DNA of 64,000 nucleotides from Frigidibacter sp. RF13 (GTDB taxonomy: Bacteria > Pseudomonadota > Alphaproteobacteria > Rhodobacterales > Rhodobacteraceae): the NCBI RefSeq assembly GCF_026626305.1, contig NZ_JAPNUE010000002.1, forward strand, positions 62,001-126,000, read 5' to 3'. Each line of letters begins with the position of its first letter. Within the stretch, counting starts at the first letter, position 1. The notes under the pieces were generated by a model. The model was given only the letters and a program-made list of their open reading frames with translations. It searched no databases and was not told where the DNA came from. Of this stretch, positions 38,459 through 49,171 are shown piece after piece. Position numbers and translations under genes: made by a program.

Positions 38459-39294
38459 GCGCCGAGGACCGCGTCGCGCAGCGCCTGATCGACCTCCGGC
38501 CGCACGCCGAACCAACGCTCGAAACCGGGAACCGCCTGATGCAGGAGCATTCCGAGGCCGTCAACGACGGTGCAGCCCATTGCCTCGGCAGTGTCCAGAA
38601 GTTGGGTGCGGAGCGGCGCATAAACGAGGTCGGTTACCACGGCCCTTGGGGACAGGGCATCAAGCGGGATGCGGAACTCGGGCTTGCCGACCATGCCGAG
38701 CGCAGTGGTGTTCACCACGGTTGCCGCATCCTCCAGCATGTTCGCGGCCTGCACCCAGTCATAGACCACGACGCGTGCGCCGAACTCGGTCCTGAGCGCC
38801 TCGGCCCGCGCCTTGGTGCGGTTGGTGAGACGGATTTCCGGCACGCCGACCTCCAAGAGCGAGGCGATGACAGCCCGCGCCGCGCCACCTGCGCCGATGA
38901 CAGCCGCCGGACCTGTTTGCGGTTGCCAGGAAGGGGCATTCAGGGTGAGGTTCGCAGTAAAGCCGTAACCGTCGGTATTGTCGGCATGAATCCGGCCGTC
39001 CGGACGGAAGATCAACGTATTGGCTGCCCCGATCAGCGCGGCCCGGTCGGTCACGACGTCAGCCAGCGCCAGCACGCTTTCCTTGTGCGGGATCGTCACA
39101 TTGGCGCCGACGAAACCCGCCTTCGGCAGGGCGCGGATCACCTCGGGCAGGTCCTTCTGCGCGACGTCGAGCGGAATGTAATGCCCGGCGATCCCGTATT
39201 TCTTCAGCCAGTAGCCATGCAGCCGCGGCGATTTCGAATGCGCCACGGGAGAGCCGATCACACCGGCGAGCGGAATGCGGGGATGGTCCGTCAT
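38455..39294 (-). CDS. aroE: shikimate dehydrogenase
   Basis: A 279-residue NADP enzyme reducing 3-dehydroshikimate. The substrate-site GSPVAHSKSPRLH (14-26) and NVTIPHKES with the catalytic Lys, NTDGYGF, and the nucleotide-binding GAGGAARAV are all present. It overlaps maf (four bases) and coaE (four bases). Confidence 0.97.
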   Translation of the reverse strand: MTDHPRIPLAGVIGSPVAHSKSPRLHGYWLKKYGIAGHYIPLDVAQKDLPEVIRALPKAGFVGANVTIPHKESVLALADVVTDRAALIGAANTLIFRPDGRIHADNTDGYGFTANLTLNAPSWQPQTGPAAVIGAGGAARAVIASLLEVGVPEIRLTNRTKARAEALRTEFGARVVVYDWVQAANMLEDAATVVNTTALGMVGKPEFRIPLDALSPRAVVTDLVYAPLRTQLLDTAEAMGCTVVDGLGMLLHQAVPGFERWFGVRPEVDQALRDAVLGA

Positions 39295-39890
39295 AGGGCG
39301 ATGTCTCCGCGAATCCGGAGCCAGGTCAAGAGCTCGATCAGCGGCAGGCCAAGGATGTGAAAGAAATCGCCATCGATCCGGCTGAAAAGCCGCACGCCTT
39401 CTTCCTCGATCTTGTAGCAGCCAACGGAATGGCGGACAGATTCCCACGCCCGGGTGAGGTAGGCGTCGATTTCGCCGGGGCTGAGTGCATGCATGGTCAG
39501 CCGCACCTGACCCGTATGGCGCCAGATCGGCTTGCCTTGATCGACAACTACCGCGGCTGAAAACAGGCGGTGGTCCTTGCCGGAAAGGAAAGAGAGCTGT
39601 GCGCGCGCCTCGTCGATGTTTTCGGCCTTGGCGAAGATGCGGCCCTCGCATTCCAGCACCTGATCGGCACCGATGACCCGTGCTTCGGGCCTCCGGTCGG
39701 AGATTTTCGTGGCCTTCAGCTCTGCCAGCAGATCGGCGAGATCGCGGGGCCTGCCGCCTTCGGCGATCAGGCTGTGCCGCACCGCCTCTTCATCAATCCG
39801 GCCGGGCAGGATTTCGAACGCAAGACCGGCATTGTGAAGCAGCCGGGCGCGGATTTCGGAGGCGGAGGCCAGGATGAGGGAGCGAGTCAT
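39291..39890 (-). CDS. maf: Maf-family nucleotide pyrophosphatase
   Basis: A 199-residue Maf protein. ILASASEIRARLL at the N-terminus, the conserved Lys in ELKATKI, and GADQVLECEGRIFAK are clear. Maf enzymes hydrolyse non-canonical or modified nucleoside triphosphates; the replacement of SxR by SEIR and QVLE are of the YceF/7-methyl-GTP-like side, but I would not fix the substrate. First gene left of the putative origin, transcribed away from it. Confidence 0.92.
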   Translation of the reverse strand: MTRSLILASASEIRARLLHNAGLAFEILPGRIDEEAVRHSLIAEGGRPRDLADLLAELKATKISDRRPEARVIGADQVLECEGRIFAKAENIDEARAQLSFLSGKDHRLFSAAVVVDQGKPIWRHTGQVRLTMHALSPGEIDAYLTRAWESVRHSVGCYKIEEEGVRLFSRIDGDFFHILGLPLIELLTWLRIRGDIAL

Positions 39891-40294
39891 GGGGATGGGT
39901 CTGTGGAAAAACGGGGCCGAAAGGGACGGATGATCCGGGGGCCGATTGGCGTTGAGCCGAGGAGTGTGGGAAAGGGCCCGTTTGTCAAGACGGAGGGGGC
40001 GGTTCTTCCCGATGTGCATGGTTCGAGTAGGTGGCTGTGAATGGTGCGGCGATCCGGCGCGGCTGTGGGTATCTCTCCCGGTTTTCCGTCATCAGGTTTT
40101 GTTTAACTAATTGAATATAAAATATATATTTTATCTCATTCAAAACTTACAGCCTTGTCCCCAGACTTGTCCATCTGGGGGAATCCGCTTGGAAAAGATC
40201 CGGTATCCCGATCTCCACAGGACCAAGATCATCATCATCTTTTTCTTTCTCTTTATCTTGTTTAGGGAAGAGGCTGAGACGAGGAGCATATGCG
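39891..40294. other. candidate chromosomal replication origin (oriC)
   Basis: A 404-bp gene-free stretch between maf (minus) and hemJ (plus). The 60 bases at 40091-40150 have only 11 G/C in a GC-rich chromosome and include the run AATATAAAATATATATTTTA. Near-consensus DnaA boxes are at 39902-39910 (TGTGGAAAA, 8 of 9), 39965-39973, 40064-40072, 40155-40163 and 40211-40219 (7 of 9 each). A 7-bp inverted repeat (CCCCAGA/TCTGGGG, 40159-40180) and one GANTC site (40181) are present. In Caulobacter and other alphaproteobacteria the origin lies on the maf-aroE-coaE-dnaQ side of a haem gene, exactly this context. Genes on both sides point away. Confidence 0.8.
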
Positions 40295-40744
40295 ATGGGC
40301 GATTTTCTGGCCTCGGTCTATCTCTGGACCAAAGCCTTTCACGTGATCTCGGTCATCGCCTGGATGGCAGGGATCTTCTACTTGCCGCGGCTGTTCGTCT
40401 ATCACGCCGAAAGCGTGGAACAGGGGTCAGAGACCGATCTTCTGTTCCAGACGATGGAAAGGAAGCTTCTGCGGTTGATCATGAACCCGGCGATGATCGC
40501 GACCTGGACCTTCGGTCTCGCGCTGGTCTTCACGCCGGGGATCGTCAGCTGGTCTGAGGTCTGGCCCTGGACCAAGGCGGCCGGTATCCTCGGCATGACC
40601 TGGTTTCACCATTGGCTGGGCTACCGGCGGAAGGACTTCCTGGCGGGCGCCAACCGCAGGTCGGGCCGGACCTACCGGGTGATGAACGAGGTGCCGACGG
40701 TCTTTCTGGTGCTGATCGTAATCTCGGTGATCGTGAAGTTCTGA
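40295..40744 (+). CDS. hemJ: protoporphyrinogen IX oxidase HemJ
   Basis: A 149-residue membrane protein with four helices. The N-terminal LWTKAFHVISVIAWMAGIFYLPRLFVYH has the conserved His and other haem-site residues, and HHWLGYRRKDF and RTYRVMNEVPTVFL match the family. It oxidises protoporphyrinogen IX in haem or bacteriochlorophyll synthesis. GAGGAG lies eight bases before the ATG at 40295. First plus-strand gene right of the origin. Confidence 0.93.
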   Translation: MGDFLASVYLWTKAFHVISVIAWMAGIFYLPRLFVYHAESVEQGSETDLLFQTMERKLLRLIMNPAMIATWTFGLALVFTPGIVSWSEVWPWTKAAGILGMTWFHHWLGYRRKDFLAGANRRSGRTYRVMNEVPTVFLVLIVISVIVKF

Positions 40745-40755
40745 CCCGGTGGCGA

Positions 40756-40783
40756 TTGACTCCGGGCGGTTCGCGCTGATAAT
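40756..40783 (+). promoter_or_regulatory. promoter of rho
   Basis: TTGACT (40756-40761), 16 bases, GATAAT (40778-40783): a near-consensus housekeeping promoter about 75 bases before the rho ATG. A small hairpin (CCTTCC/GGAAGG) follows in the leader. Rho genes are often autoregulated in the leader, but no specific signal can be read here. Confidence 0.65.
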
Positions 40784-40857
40784 GCGCGCAAGCCTTCCGT
40801 CCGGAAGGACTTTTCCCGTCTTACATCGCGATCTTACCGACCGCAGGATATTTCCGC

Positions 40858-42129
<1,272 letters not shown>

Positions 42130-42156
42130 TTGTTCTTTCAGAACAAGGGTTTGCCT

Positions 42157-43440
42157 ATGGACACGATCTTCGCCCTCGCATCCGCGCGCGGCAAGGCCGG
42201 CGTTGCGGTAGTGCGCCTTTCAGGGCCCGAAGCACATGCAGCGGTGATCGCGCTCTGTGGATCGTTGCCTGATGCGCGTCGGGCGTCTCTGCGGCGACTG
42301 AGCTGGCAGGACGAGGCGCTGGACGAGGCGCTGGTGCTGATCTTCGACGTTGGGGAAAGCTTCACCGGCGAGGCGTCGGCAGAGCTGCATCTGCACGGGG
42401 CGACTGCGGTGGTTGCGGCGGTGTTGCGGGCGTTGGGCGCTCAGCCGGGCTTGCGCCTGGCTGAGCCCGGGGAATTTACCCGTCGCGCGCTGGAAAACGG
42501 GCGGCTGGATCTGGCGCAGGTCGAGGGGCTGGCTGATCTGATCGAGGCGGAGACCGAGGCGCAACGACGGCAGGCGCTGCGGGTTCTGTCGGGTGCGGTC
42601 GGCCGCCGGGCAGAAGGCTGGCGCCGTGATCTGATCCGGGCGGCGGCGCTTCTGGAGGCGACCATCGATTTTGCTGACGAAGATGTGCCGGTGGATGTAG
42701 CGCCAGAGGTTCTGGATCTGTCGGGTCAGGTGCTGCAGGATTTGCGGCGCGAAGCCGAAGGCGTAGGCGCCGCAGAACGCATCCGCGATGGCTATGAAGT
42801 TGCCATCGTCGGTCGGCCAAATGCCGGAAAATCCACGCTTCTCAACGCTTTGGCGGGCCGAGAGGCTGCGATAACCTCCGAGATTGCCGGGACAACTCGT
42901 GACGTGATCGAGGTGCGGATGGACCTTGGCGGGCTGCCGGTGACGTTTCTCGACACGGCGGGATTGCGCGATAGCGATGACAGGATCGAGGCGATAGGAA
43001 TAGAGCGGGCGCTGGAGCGCGCCCGCGCGGCAGATCTTCGGATATTTCTTCTGGACGGCGCGGATGTACCGCTTCTGCCGCCGGAGCCGGAGGACCTGCT
43101 GGTACACGGAAAGGCCGATCTTGTTGCGGCCGAAGGCTTTGCCGTGTCCGGGAAGACGGGCGAGGGAATAGAGCATCTGATCGCCCAGCTGACAGAGCGG
43201 CTCGGGGCGCAGGCGCAGGGTGCAGGTCTGATGATCCGGGAGCGGCATAAGCTTGCGGCGCTGCGTGCGATCGAGGCTTTGGAATCGGCGCGAAATGAGG
43301 TAAGGGCAGGGTCCGGGCGGACGGAACTTGCGGCAGAGGACCTGCGGCGGGCGATCCGGGCGCTGGATTCGTTGGTCGGCAGGGTGGATGTCGAGGATCT
43401 TCTGGACGAGATCTTCGCCAGTTTCTGCATCGGGAAGTAG
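42157..43440 (+). CDS. mnmE: tRNA-5-carboxymethylaminomethyluridine(34) synthesis GTPase MnmE
   Basis: A 427-residue enzyme. It has the tetrahydrofolate-binding N-terminal domain, a GTPase domain (G1 [10 protein letters not shown]2/G3 DTAGLRD, G4 seen as HGKAD), and the C-terminal CIGK motif. With MnmG it modifies the wobble uridine of tRNAs. The ATG at 42157 (MDTIFALAS) is preferred over an upstream TTG because it gives the family N-terminus. mnmG follows after three bases. Confidence 0.97.
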   Translation: MDTIFALASARGKAGVAVVRLSGPEAHAAVIALCGSLPDARRASLRRLSWQDEALDEALVLIFDVGESFTGEASAELHLHGATAVVAAVLRALGAQPGLRLAEPGEFTRRALENGRLDLAQVEGLADLIEAETEAQRRQALRVLSGAVGRRAEGWRRDLIRAAALLEATIDFADEDVPVDVAPEVLDLSGQVLQDLRREAEGVGAAERIRDGYEVAIVGRPNAGKSTLLNALAGREAAITSEIAGTTRDVIEVRMDLGGLPVTFLDTAGLRDSDDRIEAIGIERALERARAADLRIFLLDGADVPLLPPEPEDLLVHGKADLVAAEGFAVSGKTGEGIEHLIAQLTERLGAQAQGAGLMIRERHKLAALRAIEALESARNEVRAGSGRTELAAEDLRRAIRALDSLVGRVDVEDLLDEIFASFCIGK

Positions 43441-43443
43441 GCG

Positions 43444-45318
43444 ATGTTTCACGTGAAACATTTTGATGTGGTGGTGGTTGGCGGTGGTCATGCGGGGGCG
43501 GAGGCCGCGCATGCAGCGGCGCGCATGGGTGTGCGGACCGCCTTAGTGACGATGCGGGCGGAAACGATTGGCGTCATGTCCTGCAACCCGGCGATCGGCG
43601 GGCTGGGCAAGGGCCATCTGGTGCGCGAGATTGACGCGCTGGATGGGGTTATGGGGCGTGTCGCCGACCGAGCGGGGATTCAGTTCCGGCTGCTCAATCG
43701 TCGGAAGGGTCCCGCCGTGCAGGGGCCGCGCGCACAGGCGGATCGCAAACTGTATCGTGAGGCGATGCAGACAGAGATGGCCAGCGCACCGCTGCTGGAT
43801 GTGTTAGAGGGCGAAGTCTCCGACCTCATCATGGATGGGGCTACACTAGCGGGCGTTAGGCTTTCCGATGGATCGGAAGTCCGGTGCGCCTCAGTGGTGC
43901 TCTGCACCGGAACCTTTCTGCGTGGCGTCATCCATGTGGGCGACCAACGGTGCGAGGGCGGCAGAGTTGGCGACCGGCCGTCGGTGCCGCTGGCGGACCG
44001 CCTGCGCGCGCTGGCTCTGCCGATCGGCAGGCTGAAGACCGGAACGCCGCCGCGCCTTGATGGCCGTACGATCGACTGGGATCGGCTGGAAACCCAGCCC
44101 GGCGATGACGATCCGACAATGTTTTCCTTCCTGAACGACCGTCCGTTCGCGCGGCAGATATCCTGCGGGATCACGCATACCAACGAACAGACGCACGAAA
44201 TCATTCGCACCAACCTGTCGCGGTCTGCGATGTATGGCGGCCATATCGAAGGTGTTGGTCCACGCTATTGCCCGTCGATCGAAGACAAGATCGTCCGGTT
44301 CGCCGACAAGGCGTCGCACCAGGTGTTTCTGGAGCCCGAGGGGCTGGATGATCCGACGGTCTATCCCAACGGTATTTCGACCTCGTTGCCTGTCGACGTG
44401 CAGGAGGACTATGTTCGCTCGATTGCAGGACTCGAGTCCGTTGCGATCACGCAGCCCGGCTATGCGATCGAATACGACTATATCGATCCGCGAGCGCTGA
44501 CGTTGTCGCTGGAACTGAAGCAGCTTCCAGGCCTATATCTTGCAGGTCAGATCAACGGAACCACAGGATATGAGGAGGCTGCGGCGCAAGGGCTGGTGGC
44601 CGGGCTCAACGCCGCACGCCGGGCGCTGGCGGGGGACGCCATAACGTTCAGCCGGACGGACAGCTATATCGGCGTGATGATTGACGATCTTACGCTGCGC
44701 GGTGTGTCGGAGCCTTACCGCATGTTTACGTCGCGCGCCGAATACCGGTTGTCCTTGCGCGCCGACAATGCCGACCAACGCCTGACCGGCCTTGGTGTCG
44801 CCATCGGGTGCGTGGGCGAGGCGCGCCGCGAACGGTTCGAAGCGCGTATGGAGGCGCTTGCGGCTGGCCGTTTCCTTCTGGAATCGCTGGAGTTTTCGCA
44901 GAAAGAGGCTGCCGCGGCGGGGATCCATCTTAATCAGGATGGCAAGCGACGGACGGGGTATCAATTGTTGTCCTACCCGGACGTCAGCTTTGCGCAGCTT
45001 GCCGACGTCAGCGCCAATCTGATGGCGATCGCGCCCGATATCCGGGATCAGCTGTGCCGGGACGCGCTTTATGCGCCCGTGATTGACCGCCAGGCCGAGG
45101 ACGCAGAACGGCTGCGCCGCGACGAGGCGCAGTTGATACCGGACGGCTTTGCCTACGACCGGCTGGACGGCCTGTCGGCGGAGCTGAAAGCCAAACTGAC
45201 CCGGACCCGGCCAACGACACTCGCCCAAGCGGGACGTATCGAGGGCATGACACCGGCTGCCCTTACGCTGATCCTTGCGGTCCTACGCCGTGAGGCGCGC
45301 ACCCGGGTTGCGGGATGA
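43444..45318 (+). CDS. mnmG: tRNA uridine 5-carboxymethylaminomethyl modification enzyme MnmG
   Basis: A 624-residue FAD enzyme, partner of MnmE. The FAD-binding [10 protein letters not shown] (14-23), [16 protein letters not shown] and [18 protein letters not shown] are family marks. The N-terminus MFHVKHFD is dictated by a parS site that overlaps the start codon: the second to sixth codons are the parS palindrome. Its stop overlaps rsmG (ATGA). Confidence 0.97.
   Translation: MFHVKHFDVVVVGGGHAGAEAAHAAARMGVRTALVTMRAETIGVMSCNPAIGGLGKGHLVREIDALDGVMGRVADRAGIQFRLLNRRKGPAVQGPRAQADRKLYREAMQTEMASAPLLDVLEGEVSDLIMDGATLAGVRLSDGSEVRCASVVLCTGTFLRGVIHVGDQRCEGGRVGDRPSVPLADRLRALALPIGRLKTGTPPRLDGRTIDWDRLETQPGDDDPTMFSFLNDRPFARQISCGITHTNEQTHEIIRTNLSRSAMYGGHIEGVGPRYCPSIEDKIVRFADKASHQVFLEPEGLDDPTVYPNGISTSLPVDVQEDYVRSIAGLESVAITQPGYAIEYDYIDPRALTLSLELKQLPGLYLAGQINGTTGYEEAAAQGLVAGLNAARRALAGDAITFSRTDSYIGVMIDDLTLRGVSEPYRMFTSRAEYRLSLRADNADQRLTGLGVAIGCVGEARRERFEARMEALAAGRFLLESLEFSQKEAAAAGIHLNQDGKRRTGYQLLSYPDVSFAQLADVSANLMAIAPDIRDQLCRDALYAPVIDRQAEDAERLRRDEAQLIPDGFAYDRLDGLSAELKAKLTRTRPTTLAQAGRIEGMTPAALTLILAVLRREARTRVAG
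43445..43460. promoter_or_regulatory. parS: parS site 1 (in mnmG start)
   Basis: TGTTTCACGTGAAACA, a perfect match to the universal bacterial parS palindrome. It is bound by ParB, whose gene is 3.3 kb away. It overlaps the mnmG ATG and is read as Met-Phe-His-Val-Lys-His. Confidence 0.97.
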
Positions 45319-45932
45319 CCGACTCCATCGCGGGAGTTGGGGATGTTTCACGTGAAACATTCGATCGGCTGGAGGCGTATCAGGCGCTTGTCCGGAAGTG
45401 GAATCCCGCGATCAACCTGGTATCCCGCAACAGTCTTGACCAGATGTGGGAACGCCACATCCTTGATTCTGCTCAGGTTTTCGCTCTGAAAGATCGCGAA
45501 ACTGGCCTTTGGGCGGACCTTGGTTCTGGCGGCGGCTTTCCCGGACTAATCGCTGCAATTCTGGCAGCCGAACGGTCGCCGGGCCTTCGGATTGCCCTCG
45601 TTGAAAGCGACCAGCGCAAGGCTGCTTTTCTGGCGACGGCCGCTCGCACCCTCGACCTCGAGGTCGTGGTGCACGCAACACGGATCGAAAGCCTGCCGCC
45701 GCTGGGCGCCGACATCCTTTCTGCCCGTGCGCTTGCGCCGCTTACCGACCTGCTCGGCCACGCCGAGCGTCATCTGGCCCCCGGGGGCAGCGCCTTGTTC
45801 CCAAAGGGCGCGAATCACGCCGCAGAGCTGCGTCAAGCCCTTGAAAGCTGGCGCTTTTCATACCAAACACATGAGAGCGCGACCGACCCGGACGCCGTCA
45901 TCTATTCCATCCGAGGGCTTTCCCGTGCCTGA
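45315..45932 (+). CDS. rsmG: 16S rRNA (guanine(527)-N(7))-methyltransferase RsmG
   Basis: A 205-residue SAM-dependent methyltransferase. [12 protein letters not shown], the SAM loop [15 protein letters not shown], and [13 protein letters not shown] are conserved. It methylates G527 of 16S rRNA, the classic low-level streptomycin-resistance locus when lost. A second parS lies in its N-terminal codons. It overlaps the parA start by eight bases. Confidence 0.97.
   Translation: MTDSIAGVGDVSRETFDRLEAYQALVRKWNPAINLVSRNSLDQMWERHILDSAQVFALKDRETGLWADLGSGGGFPGLIAAILAAERSPGLRIALVESDQRKAAFLATAARTLDLEVVVHATRIESLPPLGADILSARALAPLTDLLGHAERHLAPGGSALFPKGANHAAELRQALESWRFSYQTHESATDPDAVIYSIRGLSRA
45344..45359. 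promoter_or_regulatory. parS: parS site 2 (within rsmG)
   Basis: A second exact TGTTTCACGTGAAACA, 1.9 kb from the first. It is read in a different frame, as Val-Ser-Arg-Glu-Thr within the rsmG N-terminus, so the DNA site rather than the protein is what is conserved. Confidence 0.97.
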
Positions 45933-46740
45933 TCCGACGCGTCCGTCCGGCCCCCGCATCATTGCAATTGCCAACCAGAAGGGTGGGGTGGGCAAGACGA
46001 CGACCGCGATCAACCTGGCGGCGGCGCTGGTAGAACAAGGCAAGCGCTTGCTGCTCGTCGATCTTGACCCTCAGGGCAACGCTTCGACCGGCCTCGGGTT
46101 CGAACCGCAGGCGCGTGGACTGACCACCTACGATCTGCTGATCGAGGATGCCGACATTCTGGATGTGATCCGCCCGTCCTCAATCGAAAACCTCTATCTC
46201 TGCCCCGCGACGACCGACCTGTCTTCCGCCGATATCGAGCTTGTGGCGAACGAAAAGCGCTCTTTCCTGCTACACGACGCGCTGGTTCAGCCGGCGATCG
46301 ACGCTTATGAGTTTGACTACGTCCTGATCGACTGCCCGCCGTCCCTGTCGCTTCTGACCGTGAATGCGATGATCGCCGCGCAGTCGGTGCTGGTGCCGCT
46401 GCAGGCGGAATTCTTTGCTCTGGAAGGGTTATCGCAGCTGATGCTGACGATCCGCACGGTGCGCCAGTCGGCCAACAAGGATCTGCGCATCGAAGGTGTT
46501 GTGTTAACCATGTATGATGGCCGCAACAACTTGTCCCAGATGGTCGAATCGGATGCGCGCAGCAATCTTGGCGAACTGGTGTTCAAGACCGTGATCCCTC
46601 GCAATGTCCGCGTGTCCGAGGCGCCGAGTTATTCGGTCCCGGTGCTCGCCTATGACAGCGCGTCGAAAGGTTCGGCGGCCTATCGGGCGCTGGCGCGTGA
46701 ACTGCTGGCGCGACATGAGAAGAAAGAAGGAAAGGGCTGA
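45925..46740 (+). CDS. parA: chromosome partitioning ATPase ParA
   Basis: A 271-residue deviant Walker ATPase. KGGVGKTT is the deviant Walker A and VDLDPQGNAST follows. It forms the gradient that moves ParB-bound origins. The GTG at 45925 is chosen since it sits in the rsmG end and leaves the family N-terminus (RIIAIANQKGG) close by. parB follows after three bases. Confidence 0.97.
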   Translation: MPDPTRPSGPRIIAIANQKGGVGKTTTAINLAAALVEQGKRLLLVDLDPQGNASTGLGFEPQARGLTTYDLLIEDADILDVIRPSSIENLYLCPATTDLSSADIELVANEKRSFLLHDALVQPAIDAYEFDYVLIDCPPSLSLLTVNAMIAAQSVLVPLQAEFFALEGLSQLMLTIRTVRQSANKDLRIEGVVLTMYDGRNNLSQMVESDARSNLGELVFKTVIPRNVRVSEAPSYSVPVLAYDSASKGSAAYRALARELLARHEKKEGKG

Positions 46741-46743
46741 GCC

Positions 46744-47637
46744 ATGGCTGACAAGAAACCCGAACGCCGCGGTCTTGGCCGGGGCCTGTCCGCCCTGATG
46801 GCAGACGTCGCGCCTGCCGAGGAGGCGCGGCCGCGTCGCCCGGATCTGACGATTCCAATCGAGCTTATCGAGCCAAATCCAGACCAGCCGCGCCGGGATT
46901 TCCCGCGCGACGCGCTGGAGGAACTGGCGGCGTCGATCCGGGAAAAGGGCATCATTCAGCCGCTGATTGTCAGGGAAAATCCAAGAAAATCAAGTGGCTA
47001 CGAGATCGTCGCGGGGGAACGACGCTGGCGCGCGGCACAGCTCGCGCAGCTTCACGAAGTGCCGGTTCTTCTCCGCGAGGTCAGCGATACAGAGCTTCTG
47101 GAGCTCGCAATCATCGAGAATATCCAGCGCGCCGACCTCAATCCGGTCGAAGAGGCGATGGGTTACCGTCAGCTGATGGACCGTTTCGGTCACACCCAGG
47201 AACGGCTTGCCGGGGCGCTGTCGAAAAGCCGCAGCCATATCGCCAACCTTTTGCGCCTTCTGTCGCTTCCCGATCAGGTTCAGACCTGGCTGCGTGAGGG
47301 CAAGCTGACCGCAGGCCACGCCCGCGCGCTGATTACCACCGAAAACCCGGTGGCTCTGGCGCGCCGGGTGATCGACGAAGGCCTGTCCGTGCGCGAGACC
47401 GAGCGGCTGGCGCAGGCTCCGAAGACTAAGATCGGGCAGGGGGCAGCATCAACCGCGCCGCGCCGCGCGCCGGATAAGGACGCCGATACGCGGGTGCTGG
47501 AACAGGACCTGTCCGCCAATCTCGGCATGAAGGTGGTGATTGATCACAAGGGCCATGACGGCGGCCACCTGACGATCAGCTACAAGACGCTCGAACAGCT
47601 GGACGAGCTTTGCCAACTCCTGTCGCAAATTCGCTGA
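46744..47637 (+). CDS. parB: chromosome partitioning protein ParB
   Basis: A 297-residue CTP-dependent clamp that loads at parS. The N-terminal GLGRGLSALMAD motif contacts ParA. The CTP/parS region includes the GERRWRAAQLA box and ENIQRADLNPVEEA. A helix-turn-helix (LAGALSKSRSHIANLLRLLSLP) and a C-terminal dimer region (EQLDELCQLLSQI) follow. Its stop abuts the convergent ybaN-like stop in a TGATCA palindrome. Confidence 0.98.
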   Translation: MADKKPERRGLGRGLSALMADVAPAEEARPRRPDLTIPIELIEPNPDQPRRDFPRDALEELAASIREKGIIQPLIVRENPRKSSGYEIVAGERRWRAAQLAQLHEVPVLLREVSDTELLELAIIENIQRADLNPVEEAMGYRQLMDRFGHTQERLAGALSKSRSHIANLLRLLSLPDQVQTWLREGKLTAGHARALITTENPVALARRVIDEGLSVRETERLAQAPKTKIGQGAASTAPRRAPDKDADTRVLEQDLSANLGMKVVIDHKGHDGGHLTISYKTLEQLDELCQLLSQIR

Positions 47638-47994
47638 TCAGCGGTCCGGCCGCGTCCAGATGAAAAGACTGACGCAGGCGAGCGTGATCGCCTGTATGAT
47701 CAGCACCCGGGCGCCGAAGCCCATGAGCCAAGATATTGAAAATGCAGCGATAATCGACAAGCTCGCCAGCAGCTTGGCCTTCTGGGATATCGCGCCGCGC
47801 TCGTTCCAGTCGTGAATCGGCGGCCCAAGCCGCGGATGCGCCAGAAGCCATCGGTGCAGCCGCGCCGAGGATTTCCCGAAAGCGACACAGGCGAGAAGAA
47901 GGAAGGGAACCGTTGGCAGAAGCGGCAAGAAGACCCCGATGACGCCAAGCGCCAGCGCCAGAAAGCCGATCGTCACCCAGACCGCCCGGATCAT
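47638..47994 (-). CDS. YbaN/DUF454-family membrane protein
   Basis: A 118-residue protein with an N-terminal helix pair (VWVTIGFLALALGVIGVFLPLLPTVPFLLLA) and FGKSSARLHRWLLAHPRLGPPIHDWNERGAI, the DUF454 signature, and two C-terminal helices. Its function is unknown. The ATG at 47994 overlaps the stop of the hemW-like gene upstream by four bases. Confidence 0.85.
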   Translation of the reverse strand: MIRAVWVTIGFLALALGVIGVFLPLLPTVPFLLLACVAFGKSSARLHRWLLAHPRLGPPIHDWNERGAISQKAKLLASLSIIAAFSISWLMGFGARVLIIQAITLACVSLFIWTRPDR

Positions 47995-49145
47995 GCAAGA
48001 AGCTCTCTCAAAAGCGCGTTGAGTACCGGTCGTCCGGTGCTGGTCGCGCCAATCCTGCCCTCGCTGTGCCACAGGAGGCCCAGATCGATGAGCCCTGTAA
48101 TCCGGTCGGCGGGTATATCGGCCCCGCGAAGCGCTTGCCAACGACCAAGCACGATCCCCTCGGAAAGCCGCATCCCCATCAACAGATACTCCGTGGCCTG
48201 ATCGGACGAAGACAGCAGCTCTCGCGGCGTCTCGCCGTTGCCGGCTGTTTCCACGCGCTGAAGCCATTCCTCAGGACCGCGTGGTGCCTCGGTCGCCCAG
48301 CGCCCGGCCGGGCTGGTCAGGCGGCCGTGTGCGCCTGGGCCGATCCCGGCATAGTCGCCGTAACGCCAGTAGATCAGGTTGTGGCGGCTCTCGGAACCCG
48401 GGCGCGCATGGTTGGAAATCTCATAGGCGGGCAGACCGGCAGCCTCGCATATCTCCTGTGTTATCAGATACATATCTGACGCGCGGTCCTCGTCCGGCAG
48501 GCCCTTCAGATGTCCCGCCGCCGCGCGTGCGCCAAAGACCGTGCCCTCCTCTACCGTCAGCTGGTAGAGCGAGAAATGATCAACCGCCATCGACAGGGCT
48601 TCGGTCAATTCGCGTCGCCAATCGTCCAGTGCCTGATCCTGCCGGGCATAGATCAGGTCGAAACTCACCCGCCCGAACGTATCGCGCGCGATATCGAAGG
48701 CGCGCCGCGCCTCGGCAACCGAATGCATCCGGCCCAGGCGCTTGAGGTCCCGATCGTTCAGCGCCTGCACGCCCATTGACAGCCGGTTCACCCCGGCGGC
48801 GCCATAGGCACGAAACCGCCCGGCCTCGACCGAGCCGGGATTTGCCTCCAGCGTCACCTCGAAATCATTCGCACGCCGCCAGCGCGCGCCGATTCGATCG
48901 AGAATCGCCGCGACAAGGTCCGGGTCCATCAAGGATGGCGTCCCGCCACCAAAGAAGACAGTGTTAAGGACGCGGTCGTCTGTCTCCTCGGCAATTCGGT
49001 CGATCTCTGCGAGATAGGCGTGCTGCCAGCGCGTCTGATCGACCTGCGCCGCGACATGGCTGTTGAAATCACAATAGGGGCATTTGGACGTGCAGAACGG
49101 CCAATGCAGATAGAGGCCGAAACCGCCGTGCCGCCAATCGTCCAT
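47991..49145 (-). CDS. hemW: radical SAM protein of the HemW family
   Basis: A 384-residue radical SAM protein. The cluster motif CTSKCPYC follows GLYLHWPF, and GGGTPSLM and MGVQALND are the HemN/HemW pattern. It is more like HemW (haem chaperone; formerly called coproporphyrinogen III oxidase) than HemN, because the cluster motif lacks the fourth Cys typical of HemN (CxxxCxxCxC) and has Phe there (CDF). No RNA-modification domain. It heads the run hemW-ybaN. Confidence 0.85.
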   Translation of the reverse strand: MDDWRHGGFGLYLHWPFCTSKCPYCDFNSHVAAQVDQTRWQHAYLAEIDRIAEETDDRVLNTVFFGGGTPSLMDPDLVAAILDRIGARWRRANDFEVTLEANPGSVEAGRFRAYGAAGVNRLSMGVQALNDRDLKRLGRMHSVAEARRAFDIARDTFGRVSFDLIYARQDQALDDWRRELTEALSMAVDHFSLYQLTVEEGTVFGARAAAGHLKGLPDEDRASDMYLITQEICEAAGLPAYEISNHARPGSESRHNLIYWRYGDYAGIGPGAHGRLTSPAGRWATEAPRGPEEWLQRVETAGNGETPRELLSSSDQATEYLLMGMRLSEGIVLGRWQALRGADIPADRITGLIDLGLLWHSEGRIGATSTGRPVLNALLRELLA

Positions 49146-49171
49146 TTGCCCACTTTCCGCAGGAATAGGGT

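Noticed and set aside
40335..40350. A parS-like CACGTG site in hemJ
   Set aside because: Only the TTTCACGTGA core matches; about 10 of 16 positions agree, which is not enough beside two perfect sites.
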